A stretch of DNA of 64,000 nucleotides from Opitutia bacterium Tous-C4FEB. GTDB lineage: Bacteria; Verrucomicrobiota; Verrucomicrobiia; Opitutales; Opitutaceae. Positions within the stretch are counted from its first letter, which is position 1. Every line of letters starts with the position of its first letter. The notes beneath the pieces are model-generated. The model had not been told where the DNA came from. It did no database searches and was given only the letters and a program-made list of their open reading frames with translations. A program made the translations under genes and the position numbers. Shown in pieces: positions 27,795-37,266 of this stretch. The stretch covers positions 1 to 64,000 of the forward strand of contig NEVA01000004.1 in NCBI GenBank assembly GCA_002304445.1. The letters run 5' to 3'.

Positions 27795-29056
27795 GGGCCG
27801 ACTTGAACCCAGCGGAGGACGGTGAGGTGGTGCGCGTGGAGCGCGACGGCGAGGGCGACGAGCGCGAGGGCGGCGTAGTCGCGACGGGAAAAACGATCAG
27901 TGGGGCCGCGGGCCCGCACAAAGTTTAACAGCGCGCCGGTGGGGCAGCCGAAGCGGCAATAGGCTTGGGGCACGAAAAACGAGGCGATGAGGCCGACGGC
28001 CGCGACGGCCAACGTGGCGACGCCGGCGGAACGGATGACGTAGGCGGCGAACGGTTCGAGTCCGGCGAGATCGAAGGGGAGGGCGAGTAGCGCGACGGCG
28101 AGCGTGAAGAACACGAGGGCGAAGGGCAGATATTCGAGTCCGCGGATGACGGACGCGGAAAGGGTGATTTGAAAGCGGGCGGGGCGGTAGTGGCTGAGGA
28201 GTTCTTGGGCCGCGCCGTGGGGGCAGACGTGGTGGCAATAAAGCGGTTTGCCGGTGGCTAGAGGCACGAGCAGGGCGGCGGCGGCGAGGAGCACGAGGCC
28301 GGGGGCAGTGGTCCACGGGATGCCGGAGCGAGTCCAACCGACGAGGAGTTTTTGGGCGAGGAGATCGCCGGCGATGAGGCCGACATAGACGATGAGCACG
28401 AACTGGTAGGGGCGCTTCCAGCGGTGGCGAACAGCGGGCGGGCCGAACGCCATGAAGCCGGCGGCGCCGATCACGGCGAGCAGGGCGTAGTCGCGCCACG
28501 AGAAACGAAGCGGGACGCGCGCGGCGAGTTGGTCGCGGCTGAGTTGGAGGCGGGCCTTGACGCTCTGCGCGATGGCCATGCTCGTCATGGTGGAGCCGGA
28601 GACGCCCTCGATGCCGGCGGCTTTCAAGTCGAGCGCGGCGGCGGCGTCCCAAGTGAGGCCGTTCCATTTTTTGAGGAAACGGCGGTCGACGGTGATGTCC
28701 TTGATGTAGCTCTCGGTGTCTTCGGAGGAATGGATTTTCAGGCCGAGGATTTTCCAATCGCGGTCGAGGACGACGAGAGCATCGGTGGTGCCGGCGTAGC
28801 CGATAATGTCGCGGCACGCGGGCTGGGTGCGGACGACGTAGCCGAGTTCGCGGCCTTCGCGGTCGAGGGCAAAGAGGCCGTCGCGCGCGGAGTCATCGGG
28901 CCGGAGCGTTGCGGCGCCGGGCAGGAAGGAAACAATTTCGGCGGCAGTGACAGGTGAGTCACCTTGGATGCGCTGGCGCACGGCGACATCGCGGATGACC
29001 CACGCGATGGTGGCGACGACGGCGAAGCGGTAGAACTGGAGGGCGAAGGCGCGCAC
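27791..29056 (-). CDS. FMN-binding / 4Fe-4S NosR-like membrane protein
   Basis: FMN_bind domain with EGVSGSTMTSMAIAQSVK flavinylation motif; multiple TM segments; YCHHVCPHGAAQEL and YCRFGCPTGALLNF Fe-S motifs; 4-nt overlap with apbE. Confidence 0.85.
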   Translation of the reverse strand: MRAFALQFYRFAVVATIAWVIRDVAVRQRIQGDSPVTAAEIVSFLPGAATLRPDDSARDGLFALDREGRELGYVVRTQPACRDIIGYAGTTDALVVLDRDWKILGLKIHSSEDTESYIKDITVDRRFLKKWNGLTWDAAAALDLKAAGIEGVSGSTMTSMAIAQSVKARLQLSRDQLAARVPLRFSWRDYALLAVIGAAGFMAFGPPAVRHRWKRPYQFVLIVYVGLIAGDLLAQKLLVGWTRSGIPWTTAPGLVLLAAAALLVPLATGKPLYCHHVCPHGAAQELLSHYRPARFQITLSASVIRGLEYLPFALVFFTLAVALLALPFDLAGLEPFAAYVIRSAGVATLAVAAVGLIASFFVPQAYCRFGCPTGALLNFVRARGPTDRFSRRDYAALALVALAVALHAHHLTVLRWVQVGP

Positions 29057-29194
29057 GGGGGACGCCCAGTAGGGTGGATTTTTGACCTACCCTCGATGGA
29101 AAACTGAATCGAGGGCATCACTCCGCCTTGGTTTAGCGGCGACGGGTGAGCCTTCGCTAAAAGCTCAGTAGTTCGTCACCGCACCGTCGTGCGC

Positions 29195-29220
29195 TAGGGC
29201 GGGTCGAAGACCCCGCCCTA
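29195..29220. repeat. GGGCGGGTC palindromic repeat copy overlapping stop codon
   Basis: tagggcgggtcgaagaccccgcccta; TAG stop of the minus-strand gene lies in the palindrome. Confidence 0.7.
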
Positions 29221-31515
29221 CTTGGTGGAGAGGACTTGGATGGCGTCGAGGTGGACTTGGCCGTCGGCGGTCGCGGCGTCGACTTCGACGGCGGCGGGTT
29301 GGGCGGCTTTGAAGTCAAACGTGCCGAGCGAAACCCAGTAGTTGTCGATCGTGGCGGGCTTGCGTTGGTTCACGGTGACGGAGGCGGTGCCGCCGGCGTG
29401 GCGGACGACGAGGGCGGTGTTGCTCGCGCGGTTCTCGTGCGGGGCGGTCGCAAAGCGGACTTCGTAGCGACCGTCGGCGGGGACGGTGAACGGGAACGAA
29501 GCGCTTTGGCCGGCGCCGCGGGCGTGAACGTAGTCGGGGCCGATGTGATCGAGGTTGGCCGAGGCGGTCCATTTGCCGCTGAGTGTGGCGGCTTTGTTAT
29601 CGACGACGATGCCCTTGAGAGAGGGGATACTGACTCCGAAGTTCCCGCCGCCGACGTCGATCACGGCGCCGGGAGCCGCACCGGAGATCTGGAACGGCGC
29701 TTCGAGGCTGGCGCGGCGGGCGCGGCCGGGGAGTTGGAGGAGGCTGTCGAGCTCGCTCCAGTATTTCGAATACACCTCGCGGGGGGTGGCGCCGCGCTGG
29801 ACGGCGATGGCAGCCGCTTTGCCGACGACTTCGCCCATCATGCCGATGGTTTTCATGACGCGGACGGTACCAAGGGCTTGGTCGGTGACGCTGATATTGC
29901 GGCCGGCCATGAAGAGATTCTCGATGTTTACCGAGTAGAGGCAGCGGTAGGGAATCGGGTAGCCGAAATCGCGGTCGATGCGGCGGTCGTGCTGGGCGAC
30001 GGCGATAAAGGGATTGTCGGGGAATTTGGCGGCGTATTCTTTGCGCGGGAAGTGGAGGTCGATGCTCCAGGTGCTGGGGACGCAGCCGTCGGGAAACTCG
30101 CGTTTGGTGATGATGTCCTCGTGGGTGAGGACGACGTCGCCCATAATGCGGCGGGATTCGCGAGTGCCGCCGATGTAGGCAACCCAGTCGAGTTTGGCGT
30201 TGGGATGCTCGGCCTTGCCGTCGCGGTTCTTCATCGCGTTGAAGGCCCCGAAGACGGCGCGGAGATTCCAGTCGCGGATCAGTTCAAGATCGTTGATCGG
30301 GTGTTTGCTGAAGCCGCTCTCCCAAAACCACTCGCCTTTGTTTTTCTGAGCCATGTCGCCTTTGCCGGTTTTCGTGTAAGGAAAGTCGTCCATGGTGAGG
30401 TCGAGGGCCCAGGGCGTCTCGGGGAAGGTGCGGGGGGCGGTGTCGTGGGACCAGACCCACATGTTGGACATGCCGAGGAGGTCTTTGAGTTCGATTTCGT
30501 ATTTGGCGCCGGCGAGGGCGGCGAGCGTGCCGTGGCCGGTGCAATCAACAAAGAATTTGCCGCGGAAGGTTTTGCGGTGGCTGTCGCGGGTGTTGAGGGT
30601 GGTGACGGAGTCGATGCGACCGCCGACGGTGGTGGCGGCGTAAACGTGCTCGTTGAGGAACAGGGAGATGTTTTTCTCGGAGCGGATGAGGGCTTCCTTT
30701 TTGGCGTCGCCGAATTCCTCGAAGGTGCCGGGGGAATTTTTGGCGCGGTCGGCGAATTCTTCGACCATTTCGCCGATGAGCGGATATTTGCCGCGGCGGA
30801 CGAGGCCCATGGCCCAGACGCGGATTTCGGAGGAGCCGTTGCCGCCGAGGACCGGGCGGTTTTGGACGAGGGCGACTTTCAGGCCCATGCGAGCGGCGGA
30901 GATTGCGCTGCCGAGTCCGCCGTAGCCGCCGCCGACGACGACGAGATCGAAATCACCGGCGGACTCGGGCGCGGCGGGGAGATTGAGGGCGGCGAGTCGC
31001 CAGGCGGAGAGCGGGGCGGAATCGCTCGGCGGTGGGGGTGAGACGAGGTCTTTGGTGAAGAAGATCGCGTCGCACCGGCCGTTGAAGCCGGTGAGATCGC
31101 GGAGCGCGAGGGTGGCGGCGGGGGATTTGATCTCGACGGTGCCGCCGTCGTGCCAGAACCACGCGGCGCTCTTGGTGCCGAAGGTCTCGGGGAGAGCGGT
31201 GCCGTTGATGAGAAGTTGGAATTTGCCGGGGGCGCCGGGAGCCTTCCACTCGGCGACCCAATCTTTGGTGCGGACCCAGACGCGGTACGTGCCGGCGGCA
31301 GGAAACGTGACGGACGTGGTGGCATCCTTCACCGGTTGGCCGAGGCCATGGGCGATGAGATAAGGCGAGCCCATGATATCGATGAACTGCGTGTCGAGGG
31401 ACCAACCCCCGGAGGAAGCGAAGTTTTCGGCTTCGACGAAGAGTTGGTCGGCAGCGCGGGTGGCGGGGGCGAAGGCGAGGAGGAGGGCGGGGAGGAGGGC
31501 GAGGCGGAGTTTCAT
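29218..31515 (-). CDS. Secreted FAD-dependent oxidoreductase (FAD_oxidored type)
   Basis: DFDLVVVGGGYGGLGSAISAARMGLKVALVQNRPVLGGNGSSEIRVW; signal peptide; extra N-terminal and C-terminal beta-rich domains. Confidence 0.88.
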   Translation of the reverse strand: MKLRLALLPALLLAFAPATRAADQLFVEAENFASSGGWSLDTQFIDIMGSPYLIAHGLGQPVKDATTSVTFPAAGTYRVWVRTKDWVAEWKAPGAPGKFQLLINGTALPETFGTKSAAWFWHDGGTVEIKSPAATLALRDLTGFNGRCDAIFFTKDLVSPPPPSDSAPLSAWRLAALNLPAAPESAGDFDLVVVGGGYGGLGSAISAARMGLKVALVQNRPVLGGNGSSEIRVWAMGLVRRGKYPLIGEMVEEFADRAKNSPGTFEEFGDAKKEALIRSEKNISLFLNEHVYAATTVGGRIDSVTTLNTRDSHRKTFRGKFFVDCTGHGTLAALAGAKYEIELKDLLGMSNMWVWSHDTAPRTFPETPWALDLTMDDFPYTKTGKGDMAQKNKGEWFWESGFSKHPINDLELIRDWNLRAVFGAFNAMKNRDGKAEHPNAKLDWVAYIGGTRESRRIMGDVVLTHEDIITKREFPDGCVPSTWSIDLHFPRKEYAAKFPDNPFIAVAQHDRRIDRDFGYPIPYRCLYSVNIENLFMAGRNISVTDQALGTVRVMKTIGMMGEVVGKAAAIAVQRGATPREVYSKYWSELDSLLQLPGRARRASLEAPFQISGAAPGAVIDVGGGNFGVSIPSLKGIVVDNKAATLSGKWTASANLDHIGPDYVHARGAGQSASFPFTVPADGRYEVRFATAPHENRASNTALVVRHAGGTASVTVNQRKPATIDNYWVSLGTFDFKAAQPAAVEVDAATADGQVHLDAIQVLSTK

Positions 31516-31550
31516 GTGGGGAAAGGGAATAAGGAGACGGGGGAATTTTT

Positions 31551-31583
31551 TAACCGCGAATGGTCGCGAATGAACACGAATTC
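31551..31583. repeat. Dispersed repeat-like 'CGCGAATGAACACGAAT' tract
   Basis: taaccgcgaatggtcgcgaatgaacacgaattc in the 5' region of the FAD oxidoreductase. Confidence 0.4.
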
Positions 31584-31590
31584 GGGCGGT

Positions 31591-34062
31591 CTAATCGTAG
31601 GTGAGCTGGGCGGTGGCGGTGGCGGGGGATTCGGCAACGGTGCGGAGCCAGTAGGCTTGATAAGAGGCGGGGAAGTTGTGGGTGGTCGTTTGGCCGGCGG
31701 CGACTTCGAAACTACGGTACGTGACCCATTGGCCGTTGCCGGTGAGATCGACCTCGACGCGGATGCGGACGGGCTCGGCCGAGGTGTGCGAGAGCGAAAT
31801 CTTTTTCCGATCGTAGCCGGTGAGAAGGTAAGGTTCGGAGGGTGCCCCGGCTTGGACCGCAGTCTCTTGCCATGGGCCACCGATGCCGACGGGTTTACCG
31901 AGGCTCCAGAGATCGTCGACGGAACCGGCCCAGACGGCGGCCTTGCCGTCGGTGGAGCGGATGACGTGGGCGTTGGTCGCGGAGGCATCGGCGTCGAGGC
32001 CGGTCATGACGAAGAGCCCGCGCCAGGTGGCGTAGTCGTGGATATGGCGGTTGTGCGTGGCGACGGCGCGGACCTTGGCGACGCCGCCGGCGTTTTCGGC
32101 GGGCAGTTCGAAGAACGTGCCGCCGGTGTTGAGGAGATCGCGTTCGGTGCAGACCTCGCGAACGGTGCGTTCGAAGCCGTGGGGCCCGGTCGGGGCGACG
32201 TCGGCGCGGCCGCGCGGGAGGCGCCAGCGGCGGTTTTGTTCGTCGGTGTAGATGATGGAGGCGGCGTCGAAGGTGACGGCGTCGCGAGGGATGGCGACGT
32301 TGGCCTGCATCCAGGCGGCGGCTTCGGGTTCGGCACTGGCGCGCAGGACGAGGTCCGGACCCATTTCGTAAAATGCGTCGCCGACGGCGAGGCCGAGGGT
32401 TTTCTTCCCGGCGCCGCGGGCATGGAGGAGGCCGCCGAGGGGCTTGGGCGTGGTCGGGGTGGCGAGGGCGTGGAAGAGGGGCGGAGTGGAAGGCTGGGAG
32501 CTAAGCGTTGAGAGCTGCGCGTTGGCGGAACGAGCATCGCGATTGCGGTAGGTGAAGGTGGCGGTGGCGTGAGCGCAGTCGCGGGAGGCTCGGACGCGGA
32601 CCCAGGCGCCGGCCTCGGCGGCGGTGAATTCGGTGGCGACGTAGCCGGCGGCGGGAACTTCGATGCGGCGGAGTTCCGTCCAGGTGTTGTTGCCGGTATG
32701 GTCTACCTCGAGGGTGAAGGTGACGGGCTCGGACGCATCGTGGGCGAGGTGGAGAAGGCGGTGATCAAAGCCCGAAAAGAGGAAGGCATCGGAAGGGGCG
32801 TTGGCGGTGACGGCCTCGTCTTGCCAGACGGCTCCGCGGCCGATGGGCGGGCCGAAACGATCAAGCTGAGCAGGGTCGATAAACCACAGGTTGGACTGGG
32901 ATTGGCCGGGGGCGGCGAGCTTACCTTTGGCGCGGCGTTTGTTGAGGAATTCGCTTTTGGCGGTGTCGTCGGTGCCGAGGACGAGCTTGTCGCCCCAGCG
33001 GGCGAAGTCGCCGACGACCTTTAGGTAATTGGAGCGCGGGGCGATGCCGGCGGAGTGGGTGGAATCGAAGTTTTTGGGGAAACGCCAGAAGGCGCCGTGC
33101 ATCGTCATGAGCAGGTCGTTTTCCCCAATATCGCGGATGCGGGGCCACTCGGTGTTCCAACCGTGGGCGCCGTCGTAGCTGTGGCTGGATTTCGGGAGGC
33201 GGTAGCTGTGCCAGGCGGAATCGCGGCGTAAAGCCGCTCCTGCCGGGGAGGCGTCTCGCACCATGAGAATGAGCGAGCGGTGGTCCCAGCCGATGGACCA
33301 GATGGGATCGGTGGCGGGATTCGGATTGCCGGTGAGGCCGCCGGGGCCGGTGACCTCGGTGAACTGGTTGCGCCGGATGACGGTCCACGTGTCGGATTTG
33401 CCGTCCCATTCGGCGAGAGCGCCGCTGGGGATATCGGGGTGTGTGCGCGCGAGCGGGGAGTTTTCGCCGTTGTTGGCGTAGACGAGCACGCCTTGGCCGG
33501 AATAGAGACCCTTGCCGTGGTAGCCGGGCAAAGCCGCGCGGCGGAACGGTTCCTTCACCTGTTCATCGCGGAACAATTCCGTCACGGCGAGGGTGTGGAC
33601 ATCGACCTCGTAAAAGCCCTCCTCCATGGAGGCCGTGTAAATCTTGTTGGCGGGATCGGTGAGATGGCGGGCATTGCCGGTGGGGCGGCCGAACATGGTC
33701 GAAAACGGAATCGCGCGGACCTGGCCTTGGGCGTCGACGGCGTAGGGGCCGATGAAGAGCTGTTGGGATTCGCGGTGAATGAAGCGGTTGGCGGGAGTGC
33801 CGCCGATGCTCTCGGGGTGGATCGTTTGGCGGAGGGCGGAGTCGATGGAGTAGAGTTTGTCGTCGGAGCCGCGGGGCTGGTGCGGTGAGTAAGTGACGAC
33901 CCAGAGTTTATCGGCCCACGGGACGACGGCGCCGGTGCCGCATTCGCCCTGCGAGTTCCACATCGCGAGGTGCGGGTAGATCCCGCTGAGGGAGGCCGGC
34001 GGCGGCACGGGTGCGGCGGTGGCGAAAACGGAGGTGAAGGCGAGGGTAAGCAGGCGGCGCAT
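31591..34062 (-). CDS. Secreted hypothetical protein with internal duplicated module
   Basis: Signal peptide; GPPIGRGAVWQDEAVTANAPSDAFLFSGFDHRLLHLAHDASEPVTFTLEVDHTGNNTWTELRRIEVPAAGY and GKPVGIGGPWQETAVQAGAPSEPYLLTGYDRKKISLSHTSAEPVRIRVEVDLTGNGQWVTYRSFEVAAGQ. Confidence 0.75.
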   Translation of the reverse strand: MRRLLTLAFTSVFATAAPVPPPASLSGIYPHLAMWNSQGECGTGAVVPWADKLWVVTYSPHQPRGSDDKLYSIDSALRQTIHPESIGGTPANRFIHRESQQLFIGPYAVDAQGQVRAIPFSTMFGRPTGNARHLTDPANKIYTASMEEGFYEVDVHTLAVTELFRDEQVKEPFRRAALPGYHGKGLYSGQGVLVYANNGENSPLARTHPDIPSGALAEWDGKSDTWTVIRRNQFTEVTGPGGLTGNPNPATDPIWSIGWDHRSLILMVRDASPAGAALRRDSAWHSYRLPKSSHSYDGAHGWNTEWPRIRDIGENDLLMTMHGAFWRFPKNFDSTHSAGIAPRSNYLKVVGDFARWGDKLVLGTDDTAKSEFLNKRRAKGKLAAPGQSQSNLWFIDPAQLDRFGPPIGRGAVWQDEAVTANAPSDAFLFSGFDHRLLHLAHDASEPVTFTLEVDHTGNNTWTELRRIEVPAAGYVATEFTAAEAGAWVRVRASRDCAHATATFTYRNRDARSANAQLSTLSSQPSTPPLFHALATPTTPKPLGGLLHARGAGKKTLGLAVGDAFYEMGPDLVLRASAEPEAAAWMQANVAIPRDAVTFDAASIIYTDEQNRRWRLPRGRADVAPTGPHGFERTVREVCTERDLLNTGGTFFELPAENAGGVAKVRAVATHNRHIHDYATWRGLFVMTGLDADASATNAHVIRSTDGKAAVWAGSVDDLWSLGKPVGIGGPWQETAVQAGAPSEPYLLTGYDRKKISLSHTSAEPVRIRVEVDLTGNGQWVTYRSFEVAAGQTTTHNFPASYQAYWLRTVAESPATATAQLTYD
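32483..32525 (-). repeat. Degenerate 7-bp tandem repeat tract inside secreted hypothetical CDS
   Basis: gagtgga aggctgg gagctaa gcgttga gagctgc gcgttgg; encodes NAQLSTLSSQPST. Confidence 0.6.
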
Positions 34063-34188
34063 GGGAATGATCGAGGCTTCAGATGAGCGGGGTGATAGCG
34101 CGCAAATTACCGGGCAACACCCCGAGAATTTGACGCACGTCGAAAACGGCCCGGGCGCCTCGGAGAGGCGTCCCTAAACGTGGGGCCC

Positions 34189-37131
34189 TCAAAAGCGCAG
34201 GGTCGTGGTGACGGAGTATTTGCGCGGGGCGTTGAACCATTGGGCGTAGCGAAGAGTCCCGTTAGTGCTGCGAATCAGGAAGAGGGTGCGGTTGGTGTCG
34301 AGCACGTTGGCGACGTTGAGTTGGATCGAGGCGCTCACCCATTTGGTGGGGCGGAAACGGTAGACGGCGAACGCGTCGTGGAGCGTGCGGTCGGGGAAAT
34401 AAAACATCTTCCGCTTATTTCTGTCGGCGAGGTCATTATACATGTAGGCGCGGTAGTTCTGCTGGTAGCTCGTGCTGAGACCGACGACGAGGCCGCGCAA
34501 CATCCCGCGATCAAATTGGTAGCGGTTGATGACGCTGTAGGCGCGTTCGGCGTAGCCGACCGTAGCTTCGCCGGCGCGGCGCACGATGAGGGTGCCGCCG
34601 GACGGTGAAACAAAGCCGAGTTGATGATCCGTGATGGGCAGGCCGTTGGCCGTCGTGCCAACGCCGGGGGTCAGAAGGCCGAGGGTTTGGGCATTGAGAA
34701 TCTGGCCGGATTCGATGTCGAGTTGGGCGAAGTAGAGACTGGTCGGGTCCTTGAGCATCGCGATCGAGAGCGGGATCTGGGCCGAGGTGAGATCCAGCGG
34801 ATCGGAGGGAACGAGCAAGGGCGCGAGGGTGGTGCCGGTCTTGATCGCGACGACCTGCTGGCCGCCGACCGTGGTGGTGTTGAACTGGTCGTTGTAAAAT
34901 TGGGGGACGGTGACGTTGGACCGCTCGCTGCCGTTGGCGGTGGCGAAGTTGAGGCGCACCTCCCAGCCCTTGAGCGGGCGGGTGGAGAGGGTGACATTAT
35001 AGCCGTCGGAAGTCTTGCTGTAGGTGTAGGCGTTGCCACCGAAGCGGCCGTTGATGCCGTCGGGGTCCACGTCGTTGCGGTTGGGCAAGCCGGCGGTGAA
35101 GTTGAGCGCTTCGGAGATGTAGTAATTGAAATTACCGGAGATGCGGTTGTCGAAGAGGCCGAACTTTAGGCCGATGTCCTTGCTGGTGCCTTTGCCGGGA
35201 GGGAGCGGTTGGTTGTAGATATCGCGGGTGGTATCGAAATTGATTTTGGCGTTGGTGGAATAGTTCACGGAGCCGCGCAGGCCCTTGATGCCCGTGTCGA
35301 AAACCGCGCCGGTCGTGAGGCTGTCGTAAGTGATGGGCCCGCGGAGCAGGCCGGTCTGCACGCGCTTGGCGACGGCTTCTTCGGAGCGGTAGCCGACCAT
35401 GGTGTCGATGCGTTCTTTCCACCAAGAGCTGAAGGCGCTGAAGCCGTAGCTGGTCTCGCGGGTATCGTCGTAGCCGTAGACGCCGGTGCTGACCGAGGTC
35501 TGGCCGGTGGTGGCGTTGATGGGACCGGAAAGCCCGAGGGGATTGCCGGCGGTCTTGGGCACGGCGTAGGGATAGACCATGGGCGAGAGCTTGTAGGTCT
35601 TGCCGTTCGGGTGGACGAGGGAATCGGCAAACCAAGAGATGTTGCCGAAGAGGTTTTTGGGGAACGCTTCGACCCAGACGGAAGGCATCACGTTGCGACC
35701 GGAATCGGTGTTGGTGATGCGGGCTGGGTCTTGGATGATCTTACCGCTGCTGTCGGTCTCATAGAAACGCCACGCTTCGGAATTCACCCACGAGAACATA
35801 TCTTGGTAAAAGGCGCTCGCCTGATGCGTGCCCCAACGACCGAGGTTTTTTTGATAAACGACCGAACCCCGATAGCCGCGGGCGCCGGTCCAGAACGGCG
35901 CGTCGTTGAGGGTTTGGTTCATGGCCCATTTGGTGCCGATGGCGCCGGTGGCGGGATCGGTGTAGAGATTGCCTGTGGCGCCCGGGGCGAAAACGCTCGT
36001 TGAGCTGGGGTTAAGGCTCTGGTTGACGCGGGCATCGTGGCCGTAGCGCAGCTGGACGGCGAGGCCGGGGGCGAGCGTTGCCTCGGCGACGACGGACTTG
36101 AGCTCGTTAAAATAGGCATCGCGGCGGTAGGGCCCGATTGCGGAGTCCACGGTGGTCAGGTCGAACTTGCCGTCGGTGAGATTGCGAGACTCGGGGAAGG
36201 CGGCGAGGTAACGAGAGTTTTGGTTATCCACGCGCTCGCCGGTGGGCAGGAGGAGCGTCAGCGGAGCGCGGACAATCACGGCCTGCGCCAAAATGGAATC
36301 GCGTCGGTAATCGCGGTATTCGCCGCGGAACTCGAGCCATTTCAATGGGCGGAACGTGGCGGTGACATGAAGGCCCTTGGTTGCCTGGCTGATGTTGGGG
36401 CGGAAGTATTTGGTGTCGCCCTTTACGGCGTTGAGGCGCACGGCGAACATCCGGTTGCCCGCGTTGGCGTCGACGGTGTAGCGCAGCGAGCCCTCGGAGT
36501 CGGCGGTCGCGTTGAGGGCCAGCGAGCGGCGGTTGAGGTAAGCGCGTTTGGAGTTGCTGGTCACCACGCCGCCGGCGTCACCGGAGCCGAAGAGGAGGGA
36601 GTTGGAACCGCCGATGGCTTCGACGCGCTCGATATCGAAGGAGTCGAGCAAGGTGGTATCGGAGCGGAGAAATCCGTCGCGACGGGGATTGTTAATCTGG
36701 AGACCGCGCATCGACATGCTCTTCGGATCCTGACGGTCGCCCTCGAGATTGCCGCGCACATCCTCGTTGCCGGAGCCGATGATGGCGGGGCCGAGGCCGC
36801 CGAATTTGGCGAGCATTTCGGTGGCATCGACGATCCCGAGCTCGTCCATGAGCTGGCGGTTGAAAACTTTGGCATCGAGGGGCGTCTTGCTCAGGGGCGT
36901 GTTGGTGCCGGTGACGGAATTGGTGTTGGTGGCGTCGTAGGTATCGTTGGCGTCGGCGGTGACCTGGAACGTGTTTAACGTGATTGCCTCCTCTTTCGGA
37001 GCGACGGGGGTTGTCGCCGTTTTAGCACCCGCGGCGGGCGCGACTTGGGCAGAGAGCGAGGCGGTGGCGGCGAGGGTGGCGGCCAGCACAAGGATCGAAA
37101 CGGGGACGCGCTGAGACAAGGGTAGTTGCAT
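34189..37131 (-). CDS. TonB-dependent receptor
   Basis: MQLPLSQRVPVSILVLAATLAATASLSAQ signal; plug-like IERVEAIGGSNSLLFGSGDAGGVVTSNSKR; C-terminal ..YSVTTTLRF. Confidence 0.88.
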   Translation of the reverse strand: MQLPLSQRVPVSILVLAATLAATASLSAQVAPAAGAKTATTPVAPKEEAITLNTFQVTADANDTYDATNTNSVTGTNTPLSKTPLDAKVFNRQLMDELGIVDATEMLAKFGGLGPAIIGSGNEDVRGNLEGDRQDPKSMSMRGLQINNPRRDGFLRSDTTLLDSFDIERVEAIGGSNSLLFGSGDAGGVVTSNSKRAYLNRRSLALNATADSEGSLRYTVDANAGNRMFAVRLNAVKGDTKYFRPNISQATKGLHVTATFRPLKWLEFRGEYRDYRRDSILAQAVIVRAPLTLLLPTGERVDNQNSRYLAAFPESRNLTDGKFDLTTVDSAIGPYRRDAYFNELKSVVAEATLAPGLAVQLRYGHDARVNQSLNPSSTSVFAPGATGNLYTDPATGAIGTKWAMNQTLNDAPFWTGARGYRGSVVYQKNLGRWGTHQASAFYQDMFSWVNSEAWRFYETDSSGKIIQDPARITNTDSGRNVMPSVWVEAFPKNLFGNISWFADSLVHPNGKTYKLSPMVYPYAVPKTAGNPLGLSGPINATTGQTSVSTGVYGYDDTRETSYGFSAFSSWWKERIDTMVGYRSEEAVAKRVQTGLLRGPITYDSLTTGAVFDTGIKGLRGSVNYSTNAKINFDTTRDIYNQPLPPGKGTSKDIGLKFGLFDNRISGNFNYYISEALNFTAGLPNRNDVDPDGINGRFGGNAYTYSKTSDGYNVTLSTRPLKGWEVRLNFATANGSERSNVTVPQFYNDQFNTTTVGGQQVVAIKTGTTLAPLLVPSDPLDLTSAQIPLSIAMLKDPTSLYFAQLDIESGQILNAQTLGLLTPGVGTTANGLPITDHQLGFVSPSGGTLIVRRAGEATVGYAERAYSVINRYQFDRGMLRGLVVGLSTSYQQNYRAYMYNDLADRNKRKMFYFPDRTLHDAFAVYRFRPTKWVSASIQLNVANVLDTNRTLFLIRSTNGTLRYAQWFNAPRKYSVTTTLRF

Positions 37132-37248
37132 GGTTAAAACGGGCCGGGGCGAACCAGACAGGTGGGGTGAGCGGTGGTAACAGGCGAAGAACGCCCGGTG
37201 AAGAGGCCAAAGGAAACAGCCCAGACCACCGCCGAACAATCCCCAATC

Positions 37249-37266
37249 TGGTGAATCCGTTCACTG
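37249..37266. promoter_or_regulatory. Candidate operator upstream of TBDT
   Basis: TGGTGAA-TCCG-TTCACTG, core inverted repeat GTGAA-N4-TTCAC, ~120 bp upstream of the start codon. Confidence 0.5.

Noticed and set aside
34153-34174. GGGCGCCTC-gga-GAGGCGTCCC hairpin as terminator after the TBDT
   Set aside because: Bulged stem and no adjacent T-tract on the relevant strand; could be a terminator but evidence is weak.
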